This document shows, in pieces, positions 18,582 through 27,442 of a stretch of 64,000 nt of DNA. The first letter of the stretch is position 1, and every line of letters starts with the position of its first letter. Both the position numbers and the translations under genes were made by a program. The notes beneath the pieces are model-generated. The model made no database searches. It was not told where the DNA came from and saw only the letters and a program-made list of their open reading frames with translations. Source of the DNA: Candidatus Saccharimonadota bacterium (lineage in GTDB: Bacteria; Patescibacteriota; Saccharimonadia; Saccharimonadales; Saccharimonadaceae); NCBI GenBank assembly GCA_017552385.1, contig JAFZQB010000007.1:51593-115592 (forward strand), written 5' to 3'.

Positions 18582-19286
18582 TTATTTGAGGATTTTAAGA
18601 GGGTTGTCGTTCAAGAGCACGTCTAGTTTGGCTTTGCCATAGATTTTGGTAAGGCGGGCTATCGCCTCATCGATTTCCGAGAAGTCACGAAAATGGTGAG
18701 TATCGGTGCCGAAAGCATATATTAAGTCTTTCTTCGCGAGCTTCTTTAGTGTCTTCTCTGCCTTATGGCCATATTGGCCCACGATACTACCGAGATTACA
18801 CTGAAATAGAACGCCAAGATTGTGTAGCCTCTCCAGAATAGAAAAATCTCTTTGCGTAGATATGTAGCGTTCCGGGTGAGCGAGAACAATGTTGTATCCT
18901 TCGGTTTGGAGATCGTAAATAATATCTTCATAACCGTCATAGTGTCCGGACATCGGCAACTCGATAAGAAGATTCTTGCTATCGCCTAGCGAAGAGAGCG
19001 TCTTATTGCTAAGGAGATCAGAGATCTCTCGGTTGATATATATCTCATTACCAAGATGAAGATTTGCTTCAATGCCCTCTTCCCGCATAATCTTTTTAAG
19101 CTCATGAAGGAGCTTGAGGTTGTCGGAGCGGGGAGAATTGTATATGGTTTCTGGAATGTGGTGCGGAGTTAAGACTAGTTCATTGATACCGTGAGAAATA
19201 AGTTCGCGTAGTATTTCGATGCTTTCGTCAAAAGTTTCCACGCCATCATCAACATCAGGTAAAAGATGAGTGTGGAGATCAATCAT
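18582..19286 (-). CDS. PHP-type protein-tyrosine phosphatase (CpsB/YwqE family)
   Basis: Manganese-dependent phosphatase that dephosphorylates bacterial tyrosine kinases controlling capsule or exopolysaccharide chain length. The 234-residue protein begins with the PHP metal motif MIDLHTHLLPDVDDG and has TPHH, a GNEIYI segment, LAHPERY and a terminal GTDTHHF metal site. The start at 19286 is used because GAGGA lies just upstream; the in-frame TTG at 19298 would add four residues. It follows the Wzz/BY-kinase gene by 12 bases, its natural substrate partner. Confidence 0.92.
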   Translation of the reverse strand: MIDLHTHLLPDVDDGVETFDESIEILRELISHGINELVLTPHHIPETIYNSPRSDNLKLLHELKKIMREEGIEANLHLGNEIYINREISDLLSNKTLSSLGDSKNLLIELPMSGHYDGYEDIIYDLQTEGYNIVLAHPERYISTQRDFSILERLHNLGVLFQCNLGSIVGQYGHKAEKTLKKLAKKDLIYAFGTDTHHFRDFSEIDEAIARLTKIYGKAKLDVLLNDNPLKILK

Positions 19287-19298
19287 AGTTCCTCGCAA

Positions 19299-20672
19299 TT
19301 ATTTGTCGTGATGACGATGGTCACCGTAATAGCCACCGTAGTAATTATAGTAATGGCCCACCTTACGGTCAATGTCATTCAAAACAACACCAGCGACTTT
19401 TGCGTCGACTTTTTCGAGTGCTTCCTTGGTTGCTATCAAGGCAGTACGCGGAGTCTTGGAGTTCCTAGCCACAATAATTGTTACATCGGTAAGTGTCGAC
19501 ATAATTATTGGGTCAGCAACAGCGCCACATGGAGCTGAGTCGAAAATAATGATATCATATTCTTTTCTGAGCTCTTTGATAAGCTCTCTATTTTTCTTGG
19601 ACGACAACAATTCAGCTGGGTTAGGGACGGAAGTACCACGAGTAAGAAGATAGAGGTTCTTGAAACGAGTAGATTGAATGTATTGGTTGCGTTTCTCAAC
19701 GTAGTCAGCGAGGAGGTTAGTGAGACCTCTTGTATTGGGTTTGTGGAAGAGAACGTGTTGACGGCCTTTGCGGAGATCACAGTCAACTAGTAAGACCTTA
19801 TGACCAGATTGTGCGAAGGAGGCGGCAAGATTTGCCGAAACAAAGCTCTTACCCTCACTCGCAATGGAGCTAGTGATATGAATGGTTTTAAGCTTCTTAT
19901 CAACAGACGTAAACTGTAGATTAGTGCGTAACGAACGAATCGACTCACTAATAATAGATTTAGGATATTTCTCGACAAGAATTTCCGTCTCACTGTCCTT
20001 GAGACGAATATCGCTTTTGATGATTTTACCAACTAGTGGCATGCCTAATTCAGTTTCTAGATTCTCCGAATATTTAACGCTATCATCGAAATAGTAAATA
20101 ATGAAGGCGATGCCGGTAATCGCGAAAATAGAAATTAGAATAGCTAGAACAACGTTACGTAATGTAGTGTTGTTAGCGGGCTTTTCTGGAGCCTCAGCGG
20201 TCTCTAGAATTGCCGCGTTGTCGATTGTTTTTATAAGATCTGTTTTGCTAGTAAAGACACTGGCTACGGAGTTTGCGATTCTGGCAGCAGTCTCTGGGTT
20301 CTTGGAAGTGGCCGTGATTTTAAGAATAGTAGTGTCAGTGATAGTAGAAACTTTAATGTTCTTCGCGAGCGCTTCGGGTGTGGTATTGAGGTCGAGTTCG
20401 AAAATAACCTGTTCAAGGATCGCCTTGCTTTTTGCGATTACGGAATAAGTGGAAGTAAGTTTCTGGTTGGCATTAATTTCAGAAAGCGTATTAGCGGCGT
20501 TCATCGAATCAGACTGCAACAGGGCAACTTGAGAAGAGGCTTCATAAAGTGGTACCTTGATCTGGGTGTCATAATAGAAAATACCTACTGCAGCCACAAT
20601 AGGCACAATAATTAAAGCCCAAAGAAAGTTTTTGAGATAAGATAAGAAATCTTTAATGTCTAGTTCTTCCAT
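19299..20672 (-). CDS. Wzz/BY-kinase: chain-length regulator fused to tyrosine autokinase
   Basis: 457 residues. The N-terminal Wzz domain (TM1 about 15-33, extracytoplasmic helical stretch, TM2 about 168-190) is fused to a BY-kinase domain with Walker A variant SSIASEGKSFVSANLA, Walker A' VLLVDCDLRKG and Walker B IIIFDSAP. The C-terminus holds a tyrosine cluster (YYNYYGGYYGDHRHHDK) typical of autophosphorylated tails. In Firmicutes these halves are often two proteins (CpsC, CpsD); here they are joined as in Proteobacteria. The pair with the PHP phosphatase implies control of a surface polysaccharide, although no glycosyltransferases lie nearby. TTGACA-17-TAAAAT places the start 8 bases after the -10. 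Confidence 0.93.
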   Translation of the reverse strand: MEELDIKDFLSYLKNFLWALIIVPIVAAVGIFYYDTQIKVPLYEASSQVALLQSDSMNAANTLSEINANQKLTSTYSVIAKSKAILEQVIFELDLNTTPEALAKNIKVSTITDTTILKITATSKNPETAARIANSVASVFTSKTDLIKTIDNAAILETAEAPEKPANNTTLRNVVLAILISIFAITGIAFIIYYFDDSVKYSENLETELGMPLVGKIIKSDIRLKDSETEILVEKYPKSIISESIRSLRTNLQFTSVDKKLKTIHITSSIASEGKSFVSANLAASFAQSGHKVLLVDCDLRKGRQHVLFHKPNTRGLTNLLADYVEKRNQYIQSTRFKNLYLLTRGTSVPNPAELLSSKKNRELIKELRKEYDIIIFDSAPCGAVADPIIMSTLTDVTIIVARNSKTPRTALIATKEALEKVDAKVAGVVLNDIDRKVGHYYNYYGGYYGDHRHHDK

Positions 20673-20680
20673 ATTTTCTT

Positions 20681-20709
20681 ATTTTAGTCTAGCATAACTG
20701 TTCTGTCAA
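20681..20709 (-). promoter_or_regulatory. Promoter of the Wzz/BY-kinase operon
   Basis: Perfect -35 TTGACA (20704-20709), 17-base spacer, -10 TAAAAT (20681-20686), ATG 8 bases downstream. Confidence 0.8.
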
Positions 20710-20727
20710 TTATACATAAGCAATTTA

Positions 20728-22041
20728 TTATTCGACATTTCGCCCCGATTCGATCTTATCATCGCGGTAAGAAAACATAATTGGCGTGCCAATGAACGGA
20801 TAAGCTTCGCGTATTTTATTCTCAAGGAAGCGTTTCCAAGACCAGTGCAGCGTCGAAAGACCGTGGCCGTGGATAACAAACCAAGGTGGGCACGTATCGG
20901 TTTGAACAATATATTTCGGTTTTGGGCGAGTGTTTTTGAGTCCAGCCGGGGCGTGTTCAACGATAGCTTGATTCAAAACCTTGTTAAGGTCTGAGGTCTT
21001 AAGCTCGGTGTGGCGAGCTTCGTCGATTTCTAGAGCAAGGTCAAAGAGCTTCGTGACATTCGCACCAGTTTCGCTGCTAGTTAGAAGAACTGGGGCAAAT
21101 GGTAGAAAGTTAAAATCATATTCAAGTTCGTCTAAAATTTTATTGGTGTCGTCCACTAGGTCTGTTTTGGTTAAGACAACGACAATGCCTTTGCCAGCCT
21201 CAACGATTTGGCCAGCTAGGCTTTGATCGAGCTTAGAATGGGGTTCTGTAGCGTCAACAAGCAATGCGCAAATGTCGGATTCTTCGATAGCAGACAATGT
21301 GCGGATGGCGGAAAATTTTTCAATGCCAACTTCACGCTTGCCCGGTTTACGTAGCCCAGCAGTGTCAAGAATCTCCAAATCTCGACCTTTAAATTTGATC
21401 TCTACGCGATTAATATCGCGCGTGGTACCTTGGCGGGAGCTAACAATGGCCTGTTGTTTCTTAGCTAAACTATTGAATAGGCTTGATTTTCCCACATTCG
21501 GGCGGCCAATCAGGGCGAGTTTCAAACTTTCAGTCTTTTCTTGTCTAGCGTTTGGAATAATGTTATAGACTTGACTCTTTAGTTCTGTAAGCCCAAATCC
21601 GGTAGTGGCAGAGACGCGGAAGGTTGAGTCTGGCTTGATGCCTAGTGAGCGAAATTCGTTCAGATCAAGCGAAGCACCAAGATCGCATTTATTGAGTACG
21701 AGCAAAACTGGCTTTTTGGACTTTAGGGCCATTTTAGCAATGCGCTTGTCTTTCTCGCTTGGATAGAGTGATGAGTCAATGGTTAAAAGAATAAGATCGG
21801 CCGAATCAATAGCATCCATGATTTGATCCTGGATAGACTCTTCGAAAGAATCCTTCGGGTCTTTAAGCCCTGCGGTGTCAACCAATATAAACCGATTGTC
21901 GATTCTAGCGGTCACGGAATCACGCGTGGTGCCTTCTTCGCGAGCGACAATAGCAATGTTCTTGTGTGCAAAACGATTAAGCAGACTGGATTTGCCTGCA
22001 TTAGTTTGGCCAACTAGAGCGACGATGGGTAAGCTTTTCAT
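20728..22041 (-). CDS. der: Ribosome biogenesis GTPase Der (EngA)
   Basis: Two tandem GTPase domains and a KH-like C-terminal domain, needed for 50S subunit assembly. The first domain has GQTNAGKSSLLN (about 10-21), DTAGL and NKCD. The second has GRPNVGKSSLFN, DTAGLRKPG and TKTD. The C-terminus shows the KH-domain pattern PPKYIVQTD...FVIHGHGLSTLHWSWKRFLENKIREAYPFIGTPI. The length, 437 residues, is standard. TATAAT (22049-22054, minus) ends 7 bases before the ATG, so a leaderless mRNA is likely. Confidence 0.97.
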   Translation of the reverse strand: MKSLPIVALVGQTNAGKSSLLNRFAHKNIAIVAREEGTTRDSVTARIDNRFILVDTAGLKDPKDSFEESIQDQIMDAIDSADLILLTIDSSLYPSEKDKRIAKMALKSKKPVLLVLNKCDLGASLDLNEFRSLGIKPDSTFRVSATTGFGLTELKSQVYNIIPNARQEKTESLKLALIGRPNVGKSSLFNSLAKKQQAIVSSRQGTTRDINRVEIKFKGRDLEILDTAGLRKPGKREVGIEKFSAIRTLSAIEESDICALLVDATEPHSKLDQSLAGQIVEAGKGIVVVLTKTDLVDDTNKILDELEYDFNFLPFAPVLLTSSETGANVTKLFDLALEIDEARHTELKTSDLNKVLNQAIVEHAPAGLKNTRPKPKYIVQTDTCPPWFVIHGHGLSTLHWSWKRFLENKIREAYPFIGTPIMFSYRDDKIESGRNVE

Positions 22042-22073
22042 GCTATATATTATAGCATAATTCTGATAAAATG

Positions 22074-23063
22074 CTAGACGTTAAAGCGAAACTCAACAAC
22101 GTCGCCATCGCGCATTTCGTAGGTTTTGCCTTCGGTACGCATAAGGCCGGCTTCTTTCACGGCTTTCTCACTACCTAGCCGTTTCAAATCGTCGTAATTG
22201 CAAATTTGTGCGGAAATAAAACCGCGTTCAAAATCAGAATGGATGGTACCGGCGGCCTGTGGGGCGAGGCTGCCTTTTTTAATGGTCCAGGCGCGGCATT
22301 CTTTCTTCCCTGCCGTGAGGAAGCTTTGGAGACCGAGCGTGTCATAGGCGGCTTTAATGAGCTCGCCAAGTGCGTCTTCTTTGACGCCATAGCTTTCCAG
22401 AAATTCTTTACGTTCGGCGCGATTCATATCGGCCATCTCTTCTTCTAGCTTTGCATTGACAAAAACGGCTTTTGCGGGGCTAACGAGTTTTGCCAATTCA
22501 GATTTTAGTGAGTCGTCCGTAAGACCAGATTCGTCAACGTTGAACATATATATTACTGGTTTATCTGTCAAAAACGGGATATTTTCGTCGGCTGGATCCT
22601 TTTTGCGTTTTGCAGCGATTTTTTCTTTGGTTTCATCATCGGCAAGTTGGAGTTCAAGATTGATAATATCAATATCGTCTTTGGCTTGTGCAATAATATC
22701 TTCTTCTGGCTTTGAGTCGGCGCGGACAATATCGTTGTTTTTAAAGGCGCGGACGACATGACAAATCGCATGGCATTCGCGAATATGGGCGAGAAACTTA
22801 TTGCCAAGCCCTTCGCCTTTAGACGCACCCGCAACAAGTCCAGCGATATCGACAAATTCGACCGTAGCTGGAACAACCTTATCAGTTTCATACATTTTAG
22901 CAAGAACTTCTAGCCGATCGTCTGGAACTGGAACAATACCGACATTTGGCTCGATAGTCGCAAAAGGATAATTAGCGGCGAGGGCGCCGGCGTTTGTAAG
23001 CGCATTAAATAACGTCGACTTTCCGACGTTTGGCAATCCAACGATTCCGATCTTTAAATTCAT
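22074..23063 (-). CDS. ychF: Redox-regulated ATPase YchF (Obg-like)
   Basis: Universally conserved TRAFAC ATPase that binds ribosomes and prefers ATP over GTP. G1 is GLPNVGKSTLFNALT, G3 is DIAGLVAGASKGEGLGNKFLAHIRECHAI, and NxxE-type NVDE stands in place of NKxD, which explains the ATP preference. The C-terminal TGS domain ends with the conserved EGKTYEMRDGDVVEFRFNV. The length of 329 residues is shorter than E. coli (363) because of a compact coiled-coil insert. The ATG at 23063 is used; a TTG two codons earlier is in frame. The -10 lies some 30 bases up, so this gene has a leader. Confidence 0.96.
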   Translation of the reverse strand: MNLKIGIVGLPNVGKSTLFNALTNAGALAANYPFATIEPNVGIVPVPDDRLEVLAKMYETDKVVPATVEFVDIAGLVAGASKGEGLGNKFLAHIRECHAICHVVRAFKNNDIVRADSKPEEDIIAQAKDDIDIINLELQLADDETKEKIAAKRKKDPADENIPFLTDKPVIYMFNVDESGLTDDSLKSELAKLVSPAKAVFVNAKLEEEMADMNRAERKEFLESYGVKEDALGELIKAAYDTLGLQSFLTAGKKECRAWTIKKGSLAPQAAGTIHSDFERGFISAQICNYDDLKRLGSEKAVKEAGLMRTEGKTYEMRDGDVVEFRFNV

Positions 23064-23127
23064 AACCAACCTGTGACATCTGTTAATTTAGGTATAATTA
23101 TAACATATTTTGATATATAATATTAGT

Positions 23128-23493
23128 ATGAAAATTTATATTGCGCATCCGGCTAATATGGACTATGAAAATGAAATTTATGAGCCTTTGCGAAATGATA
23201 GTTTCTTTTCTCGGCATGAACTTATTTTTCCGCACGAGGAATCTAGCAAGATAATTAATACGCGTGATGATTATAGGAATGTTGATATTGTAATTGCCGA
23301 ATGTAGTAGGCCGTCCACTGGTGTTGGAATAGAATTAGGCTGGTTTTATGATGAAAAGAAACCGATTTATTGTTTTTACAAGACTGGTATGAAGCCTAGC
23401 GGATCTGTCGCTGCAGTAGCGAAAGAAGTAATTGAATATTACGATAGTAATGATTTAGTAAATAAGATTAAAAACATTATCGAAAACAAATAA
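23128..23493 (+). CDS. Nucleoside 2-deoxyribosyltransferase-like protein
   Basis: 121 residues. Begins MKIYIAHPANMDYENEIYEPLR and carries VDIVIAECSRPSTGVGIELGWFYDEKKPIYCFYK, the pattern of the nucleoside 2-deoxyribosyltransferase and DNPH1-like fold: a Rossmann strand, then the GxGxELG motif with the catalytic glutamate position. Members either swap bases between deoxynucleosides or hydrolyse nucleoside monophosphates; which applies here is not visible. TATAAT at 23116-23121 ends 6 bases before the ATG (leaderless). First of a plus-strand series of small enzymes. Confidence 0.75.
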   Translation: MKIYIAHPANMDYENEIYEPLRNDSFFSRHELIFPHEESSKIINTRDDYRNVDIVIAECSRPSTGVGIELGWFYDEKKPIYCFYKTGMKPSGSVAAVAKEVIEYYDSNDLVNKIKNIIENK

Positions 23494-23611
23494 AAACGGC
23501 AGGTTAGTTTAGAAATTCAAGATTCCGATTTTTAAGTTTACAACCAACCTATGCAATTTGTTATTATAACACATTTTCATATACTATGTTTTTCTATATA
23601 ATGTAGTGTAT

Positions 23612-24453
23612 ATGTTGGTTTTGGTTATACTAATTTACATTATTCTTACAACCGGACTTAATCAGTTTTATAAATTGACGACACGGACTATGAAGAATGC
23701 GGCGGCGCAAACTATTGGATTGCAACTGGTTGCTGGGCTTAGCTGTCTGATGTTTATACCTTTCTTCGAACTAAGATTTCCGCAAAATCCGTTAGTGTAT
23801 TTGTTCTTAGGGCTATCCTGCATTTTTTACGCTTTGAATAACCGCATGATGGCCAACGTACGTAAAAATATGGAAGCATCGGTTATTGGAATTTTGCAAC
23901 AAAGCTATACGGTGTTGATGACATTGGCTGGGTTTGTGCTTTTTAACGAGCAAGTGACACTATTTAAAATCTTCGGGATTGCACTAATTGTTGGCGGAAA
24001 TGTGTTAGTATTCTGGCAACATAAGAAGATGAACAAAATGAGGTATGTTTGGATTGGTCTACTGGCGTATGCTTGTAATGTAGCCGCTGGGTTAATTGAT
24101 GTTGGTTATTCCGGGGAATTCAATCTACCATTTTATACAGCTTTTCTGTATTTTGTCCCGGCGTTGTTTATCTTTATTGGCAATAGGGTACATGTCGCCG
24201 ATATTATAAAAGAATATAGATGCGCGAATAAGCGAGATTACTTTGTGACGGGCTTCTGTTGGGGGATACACTATTTGGTTCTATTAATTGCTTATTCCAT
24301 TGGTGAGGTTTCAATCGTGGCCCCCTTGCAAGTCTGGCGGTTTTCTCCGATGTGGTAGTTGGATATTTTTGGCTGAAAGAAAAAGAAGATGTGGCCAAGA
24401 AAGTTATCGCTGCGATTCTGGCGATACTGGGTATCGTTTTCATAACACTATGA
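23612..24453 (+). pseudogene. EamA/DMT-family transporter, frameshifted
   Basis: Ten-helix drug/metabolite transporter type. The first 230 codons read normally and reach SIVAP, after which the frame hits a stop at 24358. Restoring one C in the run CCCCC at 24321-24325 gives APLASLAVFSDVVVGYFWLKEKEDV...LAILGIVFITL, the expected EamA ending, with a stop at 24451-24453. So the gene is whole apart from a single-base deletion in a homopolymer. This could be a real mutation, a slippage site, or a sequencing error. The start may be GTG at 23606 or ATG at 23612; TATAAT at 23597-23602 fits the latter. Exported or imported compound unknown. Confidence 0.85.
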
Positions 24454-24560
24454 TTCCCATTTTCATAGACCTATGGTATAATTGGCTTGCAATAGTTCAA
24501 TTCGCCCATTCGCGTGCTGTTGCCATAGAAATATAATGAAGTAAGTTGAAAATCTTCTTC

Positions 24561-24623
24561 ATGAATGGCAAAAATATTAATTTAATAATTGGTATTTTGC
24601 TATTTATGAAGGAGATTTTTTAG
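24561..24623 (+). CDS. Possible 20-residue leader ORF upstream of a methyltransferase
   Basis: ATG to TAG encodes MNGKNINLIIGILLFMKEIF. It starts about 25 bases after a TATAAT and ends 22 bases before the ATG of the methyltransferase gene, which has its own AGAAGGAG. Composition is that of a small hydrophobic peptide. It may equally be chance in an AT-rich leader, and no Shine-Dalgarno is clear. Confidence 0.25.
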   Translation: MNGKNINLIIGILLFMKEIF

Positions 24624-24645
24624 GAAAATACCAGAAGGAGAAAAA

Positions 24646-25413
24646 ATGAAGAACACAGAACAGCACTTCTATGATGAAGCGAAAAATTGGGACTTTAGCG
24701 ACATCAAAAGAACCGACGAGAGTCTCACGGATTGGGACATGGCGGCGATAATCAACAAGTTAGCGAAAAAGAGTTTCAGAATCCTAGATCTCGGCACCGG
24801 TGGAGGCGAGAAGGTACTGAATTGTTTCCCAAACGTCAAAGAAATTCTCGGTACAGATTTTTCTGAAGCCATGATTGAGACTGCTAGACAAAATTTGAAA
24901 AAGTCCGGAAGAGAGAACATCAGCTTCCGCACAATGGACAATCTCAACATGGATACACAGGATGAGTATTTTGATATGGTGGTCGCTCGGCACACTTGCA
25001 TTGATCCAGTTCAGATTTACAGAACTTTAAAACCTGGTGGATTCTTAATTGTGCGTGGAGTTGACATGATGGATTGTTTCGAGATTAAGCGCTTGTTTGG
25101 CCGCGGGCAAGCCTTTCGCGACAAAATACCGATCAGCCATATAGATTACGAAGCAATTCTTGATGCTGGATTCAAAGACGTTGAGCTAGTGCCGATTCAT
25201 ACTCGCGAGTATTATCACGCGCCAGAGGATCTTTTCGCTTTATTAAACCGGGTGCCGATTCTCGAAGATTTTTCTGAAACTGACCCAGAAGAGGACTTCT
25301 TGCACCACGAGATTGAGCCTGATTTATTTGAAAAGTATGTAGCGGAGCACACTACCCCTAAGGGAATCCTGCTTATCCGACGCTACTACGGAATTACGGC
25401 ACGAAAGCCGTAA
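24646..25413 (+). CDS. Class I SAM-dependent methyltransferase
   Basis: 255 residues. SAM-binding motif I ILDLGTGGGEKVL at 46-58, motif II with acidic residue in GTDFSEAMIETARQNL, and motif IV around DEYFDMVVARHTCIDPVQIYRTLKPGGFLIVRG. The fold is Methyltransf_11/25-like, with a C-terminal extension (LFALLNRVPILEDFSETDPEEDF) that could recognise the substrate. Substrate unknown. AGAAGGAG precedes the ATG, and the leader before it is about 100 bases long, unusual for this window. Confidence 0.85.
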   Translation: MKNTEQHFYDEAKNWDFSDIKRTDESLTDWDMAAIINKLAKKSFRILDLGTGGGEKVLNCFPNVKEILGTDFSEAMIETARQNLKKSGRENISFRTMDNLNMDTQDEYFDMVVARHTCIDPVQIYRTLKPGGFLIVRGVDMMDCFEIKRLFGRGQAFRDKIPISHIDYEAILDAGFKDVELVPIHTREYYHAPEDLFALLNRVPILEDFSETDPEEDFLHHEIEPDLFEKYVAEHTTPKGILLIRRYYGITARKP

Positions 25414-25470
25414 GAATGTAGCCTCTCACTATTATGTGGAGCGTGGCTCTTCATAGTGTATAATTACACT

Positions 25471-26154
25471 ATGAGTATCGAGAACGATCAAACAATTGAG
25501 GTCTATGAAAAATATGGTGCGAAATATTTAGCACGGAATGCCGAAGCACTAAAAGACAACCCCCAAGCTAAAAAAGATGATGAGTGGCAAAGAGGATTAA
25601 TTTCGAGTTTTGTCGATGGCCTATCAAAGGATGCGAGAATTTTTGAAGTAGGGTCAGCTGGTGGGCGTGATGCAAAATTTATGCGCGAGTTGGGCTATAA
25701 AAATATAACAGTAAGCGATGCGGCAAATTATTTCTTGCCACTGCTGGAGAAAGAAGGTTTCTCGCCGATTAAATTCAATTTGATAAAAGATGAGTTTAAG
25801 GACAAATATGACTTCATCCTTTGCTGGGCGGTGTTAGTGCACTTTACAAAAAGAGAGGCAAAAGACGCAATCAAGAAAATGTTTGACGCTCTTGATGAAC
25901 ATGGACGAATCGCTCTCTGCGTAAAACATAAGGATGGCCATGAAGAAGAATGGGAGGATTTTCGCGGCATGATAGGCGCAAAGAGATTTTTCTCGTATTG
26001 GGACAAAGCTGAGCTGGAAGATTTCATGAAAGAAAGCGGTTTCAAAAACATAACTGTTCACCAACGCGGAGGGGCAAGAGCGTGTTGGCTTGAGTGCTTC
26101 GCGAAAAATAACTTGTTATTGTATAATGTACTGTATGAAAGAAGAATATTTTGA
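25471..26154 (+). CDS. Class I SAM-dependent methyltransferase
   Basis: 227 residues. Motif I IFEVGSAGGRDAKFM at 58-71, then KYDFILCWAVLVHFTKREAKDAIKKMFDALDEHGRIALCVKHKDG, a typical strand 4-5 region. The ending ITVHQRGGARACWLECFAKN matches the usual last beta strands of small methyltransferases; the last 15 or so residues extend over the next gene's promoter and start. TATAAT at 25459-25464 ends 6 bases before the ATG (leaderless). Not closely related to the methyltransferase just upstream. Substrate unknown. Confidence 0.85.
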   Translation: MSIENDQTIEVYEKYGAKYLARNAEALKDNPQAKKDDEWQRGLISSFVDGLSKDARIFEVGSAGGRDAKFMRELGYKNITVSDAANYFLPLLEKEGFSPIKFNLIKDEFKDKYDFILCWAVLVHFTKREAKDAIKKMFDALDEHGRIALCVKHKDGHEEEWEDFRGMIGAKRFFSYWDKAELEDFMKESGFKNITVHQRGGARACWLECFAKNNLLLYNVLYERRIF

Positions 26155-26683
26155 TGTCTTAGACGAGAATGGAAACAAGACTGGTGAGATAAAACCAAGA
26201 AGCGCAGTTCATCGGGATGGTGATTGGCATCGTTCGGTCCACATATGGGCATTAAATAAAAATGGTGACATTATATTACAGAGACGAAGCGCCAATAAAG
26301 AAACTAATCCAAACATGATAACTATATCTTGCGCTGGGCACCTGTCGGCTGGCGATGATTCTCTTTCTTCTGCGATACGCGAGTTGAAAGAAGAATTAAA
26401 TCTTGATGCTAAACCGGAAGATTTGCAATTCGTTACAACATTGAAAAGAAGTAAAAAACATCCAAATGGCCTAAATAATAATGAGTTCACCGACTTATAT
26501 ATATTAAGAACGAATCAGCGCTTTGAAGATCTAAGACGACAAGAGGAAGAAGTCTCTGAACTATTTTTAGTGCCGTATAAAGAATTTAAGCAAATGGTAG
26601 AAAACAGACAGCCAGATTTATTAATTCATGATGACGAGTTCGCAGCGGCGTTTAGCATTCTTGATGAAGAGTTCGATAAATAA
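26135..26683 (+). CDS. NUDIX hydrolase, YfcD/isopentenyl-diphosphate-isomerase-like
   Basis: 182 residues. Starts EYFDVLDENGNKTGEIKPRSAVHRDGDWHRSVHIWALNKNGDIILQRRS, the signature of the NUDIX subfamily that includes YfcD and IPP isomerase. The Nudix box is CAGHLSAGDDSLSSAIRELKEELNLD, keeping the REL.EEL metal-binding core but with Asp where GE usually occurs. The protein lacks the Cys/Glu active-site pair of true IPP isomerase as far as I can see, so pyrophosphohydrolase activity is more likely. TATAAT at 26122-26127 lies inside the preceding gene, 7 bases before the ATG, and the two genes overlap by 20 bases. Confidence 0.88.
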   Translation: MKEEYFDVLDENGNKTGEIKPRSAVHRDGDWHRSVHIWALNKNGDIILQRRSANKETNPNMITISCAGHLSAGDDSLSSAIRELKEELNLDAKPEDLQFVTTLKRSKKHPNGLNNNEFTDLYILRTNQRFEDLRRQEEEVSELFLVPYKEFKQMVENRQPDLLIHDDEFAAAFSILDEEFDK

Positions 26684-26708
26684 TTTTCCTTCGTGATATA
26701 ATAATCGT

Positions 26709-27122
26709 ATGAAAGTTTTTGTGGCGGCGTCGAGTAGTTTTTGGGACAGACTACCTGCAATAAAAAAGAAATTGGAGGAGCTAGGGCATGAAGTCATGCT
26801 GCCATCAACTGTGGAGGATCCTGATCTAGAAGAAAGAACTTGGAAGAAAAGCGATGATGCGCACGTAAAACTTATTCGGAAGTTGTTCGAGGATAGCGAG
26901 GAGAGAGTCGGCAAATGGTGCGACGCTTTTTATTTGCTCAACTGGGACAAGCGTGGCATTTCTGGATACGTTGGCGGGGCCGCACTTATCGAACTATATA
27001 TTGCGCATCGTGAGCACAAGAAAATCTTTATAGAAAATGAGGTTTTCCCTGGGCCGATGTATGACGAAATAATGGGGTTTGGGCCAGTGTTTGTGCATGG
27101 TGACTTGACCAAGATATCCTAG
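26709..27122 (+). CDS. Deoxyribosyltransferase-like fold protein
   Basis: 137 residues. MKVFVAASSSFWDRLPAIKKKLEELGHEVMLPS opens a Rossmann-like fold, and KWCDAFYLLNWDKRGISGYVGGAALIELYIAHREHKKIFI is the conserved core of the DUF4406/nucleoside 2-deoxyribosyltransferase-like superfamily, with the catalytic-type glutamate in ALIEL. It is distantly related in plan to the protein at 23128. Extended -10 TGaTATAAT at 26697-26702, 6 bases before the ATG. Substrate unknown. Confidence 0.72.
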   Translation: MKVFVAASSSFWDRLPAIKKKLEELGHEVMLPSTVEDPDLEERTWKKSDDAHVKLIRKLFEDSEERVGKWCDAFYLLNWDKRGISGYVGGAALIELYIAHREHKKIFIENEVFPGPMYDEIMGFGPVFVHGDLTKIS

Positions 27123-27178
27123 TACGCATTAATTAGCACATAATATATAATTATTATAAACATAACGAAAGGATGAAG

Positions 27179-27436
27179 ATGGACACAAAGATTTGCCAAA
27201 GTTGCGGTATGCCACTTACTTCGGATGACATGTTCGCTACGGAAAAAGATGGAAGCGCCAACACAGACTATTGCAAATGGTGTTATAAAGACGGGGAATT
27301 CATACAAAAGGTCTCGATGGAAGAATTTATCGAAATGTGTTCGCAGTTTGGTGAACAAGCTGGCATGACTAATGAACAAATGAAAGATTATTGCACCAAA
27401 CTATTCCCTACTCTAAAAAGATGGAAGAGTGTCTAA
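27179..27436 (+). CDS. Zinc-ribbon protein
   Basis: 85 residues. Four cysteines in CQSCGMPL...YCKWCY form a zinc ribbon of the kind found as a stand-alone 'putative zinc ribbon' family in Firmicutes and Bacteroidetes (ICQSCGMPL..DDxxxTExDGSxNxDYCKxCY). A helical tail (MEEFIEMCSQFG...MTNEQMKDYCTKLFPTLKRWK) is also family-typical. The start at 27179 is favoured over the ATG at 27173 because GAAAGG would directly abut the earlier codon. In other bacteria these are often next to regulators or GNAT enzymes; function unknown. Confidence 0.85.
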   Translation: MDTKICQSCGMPLTSDDMFATEKDGSANTDYCKWCYKDGEFIQKVSMEEFIEMCSQFGEQAGMTNEQMKDYCTKLFPTLKRWKSV

Positions 27437-27442
27437 GCTAGT

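Noticed and set aside
24288..24536. Separate small ORF at the end of the EamA gene
   Set aside because: It partly runs in the third frame over the frameshifted EamA end; the real continuation is the frame that gives the EamA C-terminus.
26135..26683. True isopentenyl-diphosphate isomerase
   Set aside because: The N-terminal signature is shared with YfcD-type NUDIX proteins and the catalytic pair of IPP isomerase was not seen.
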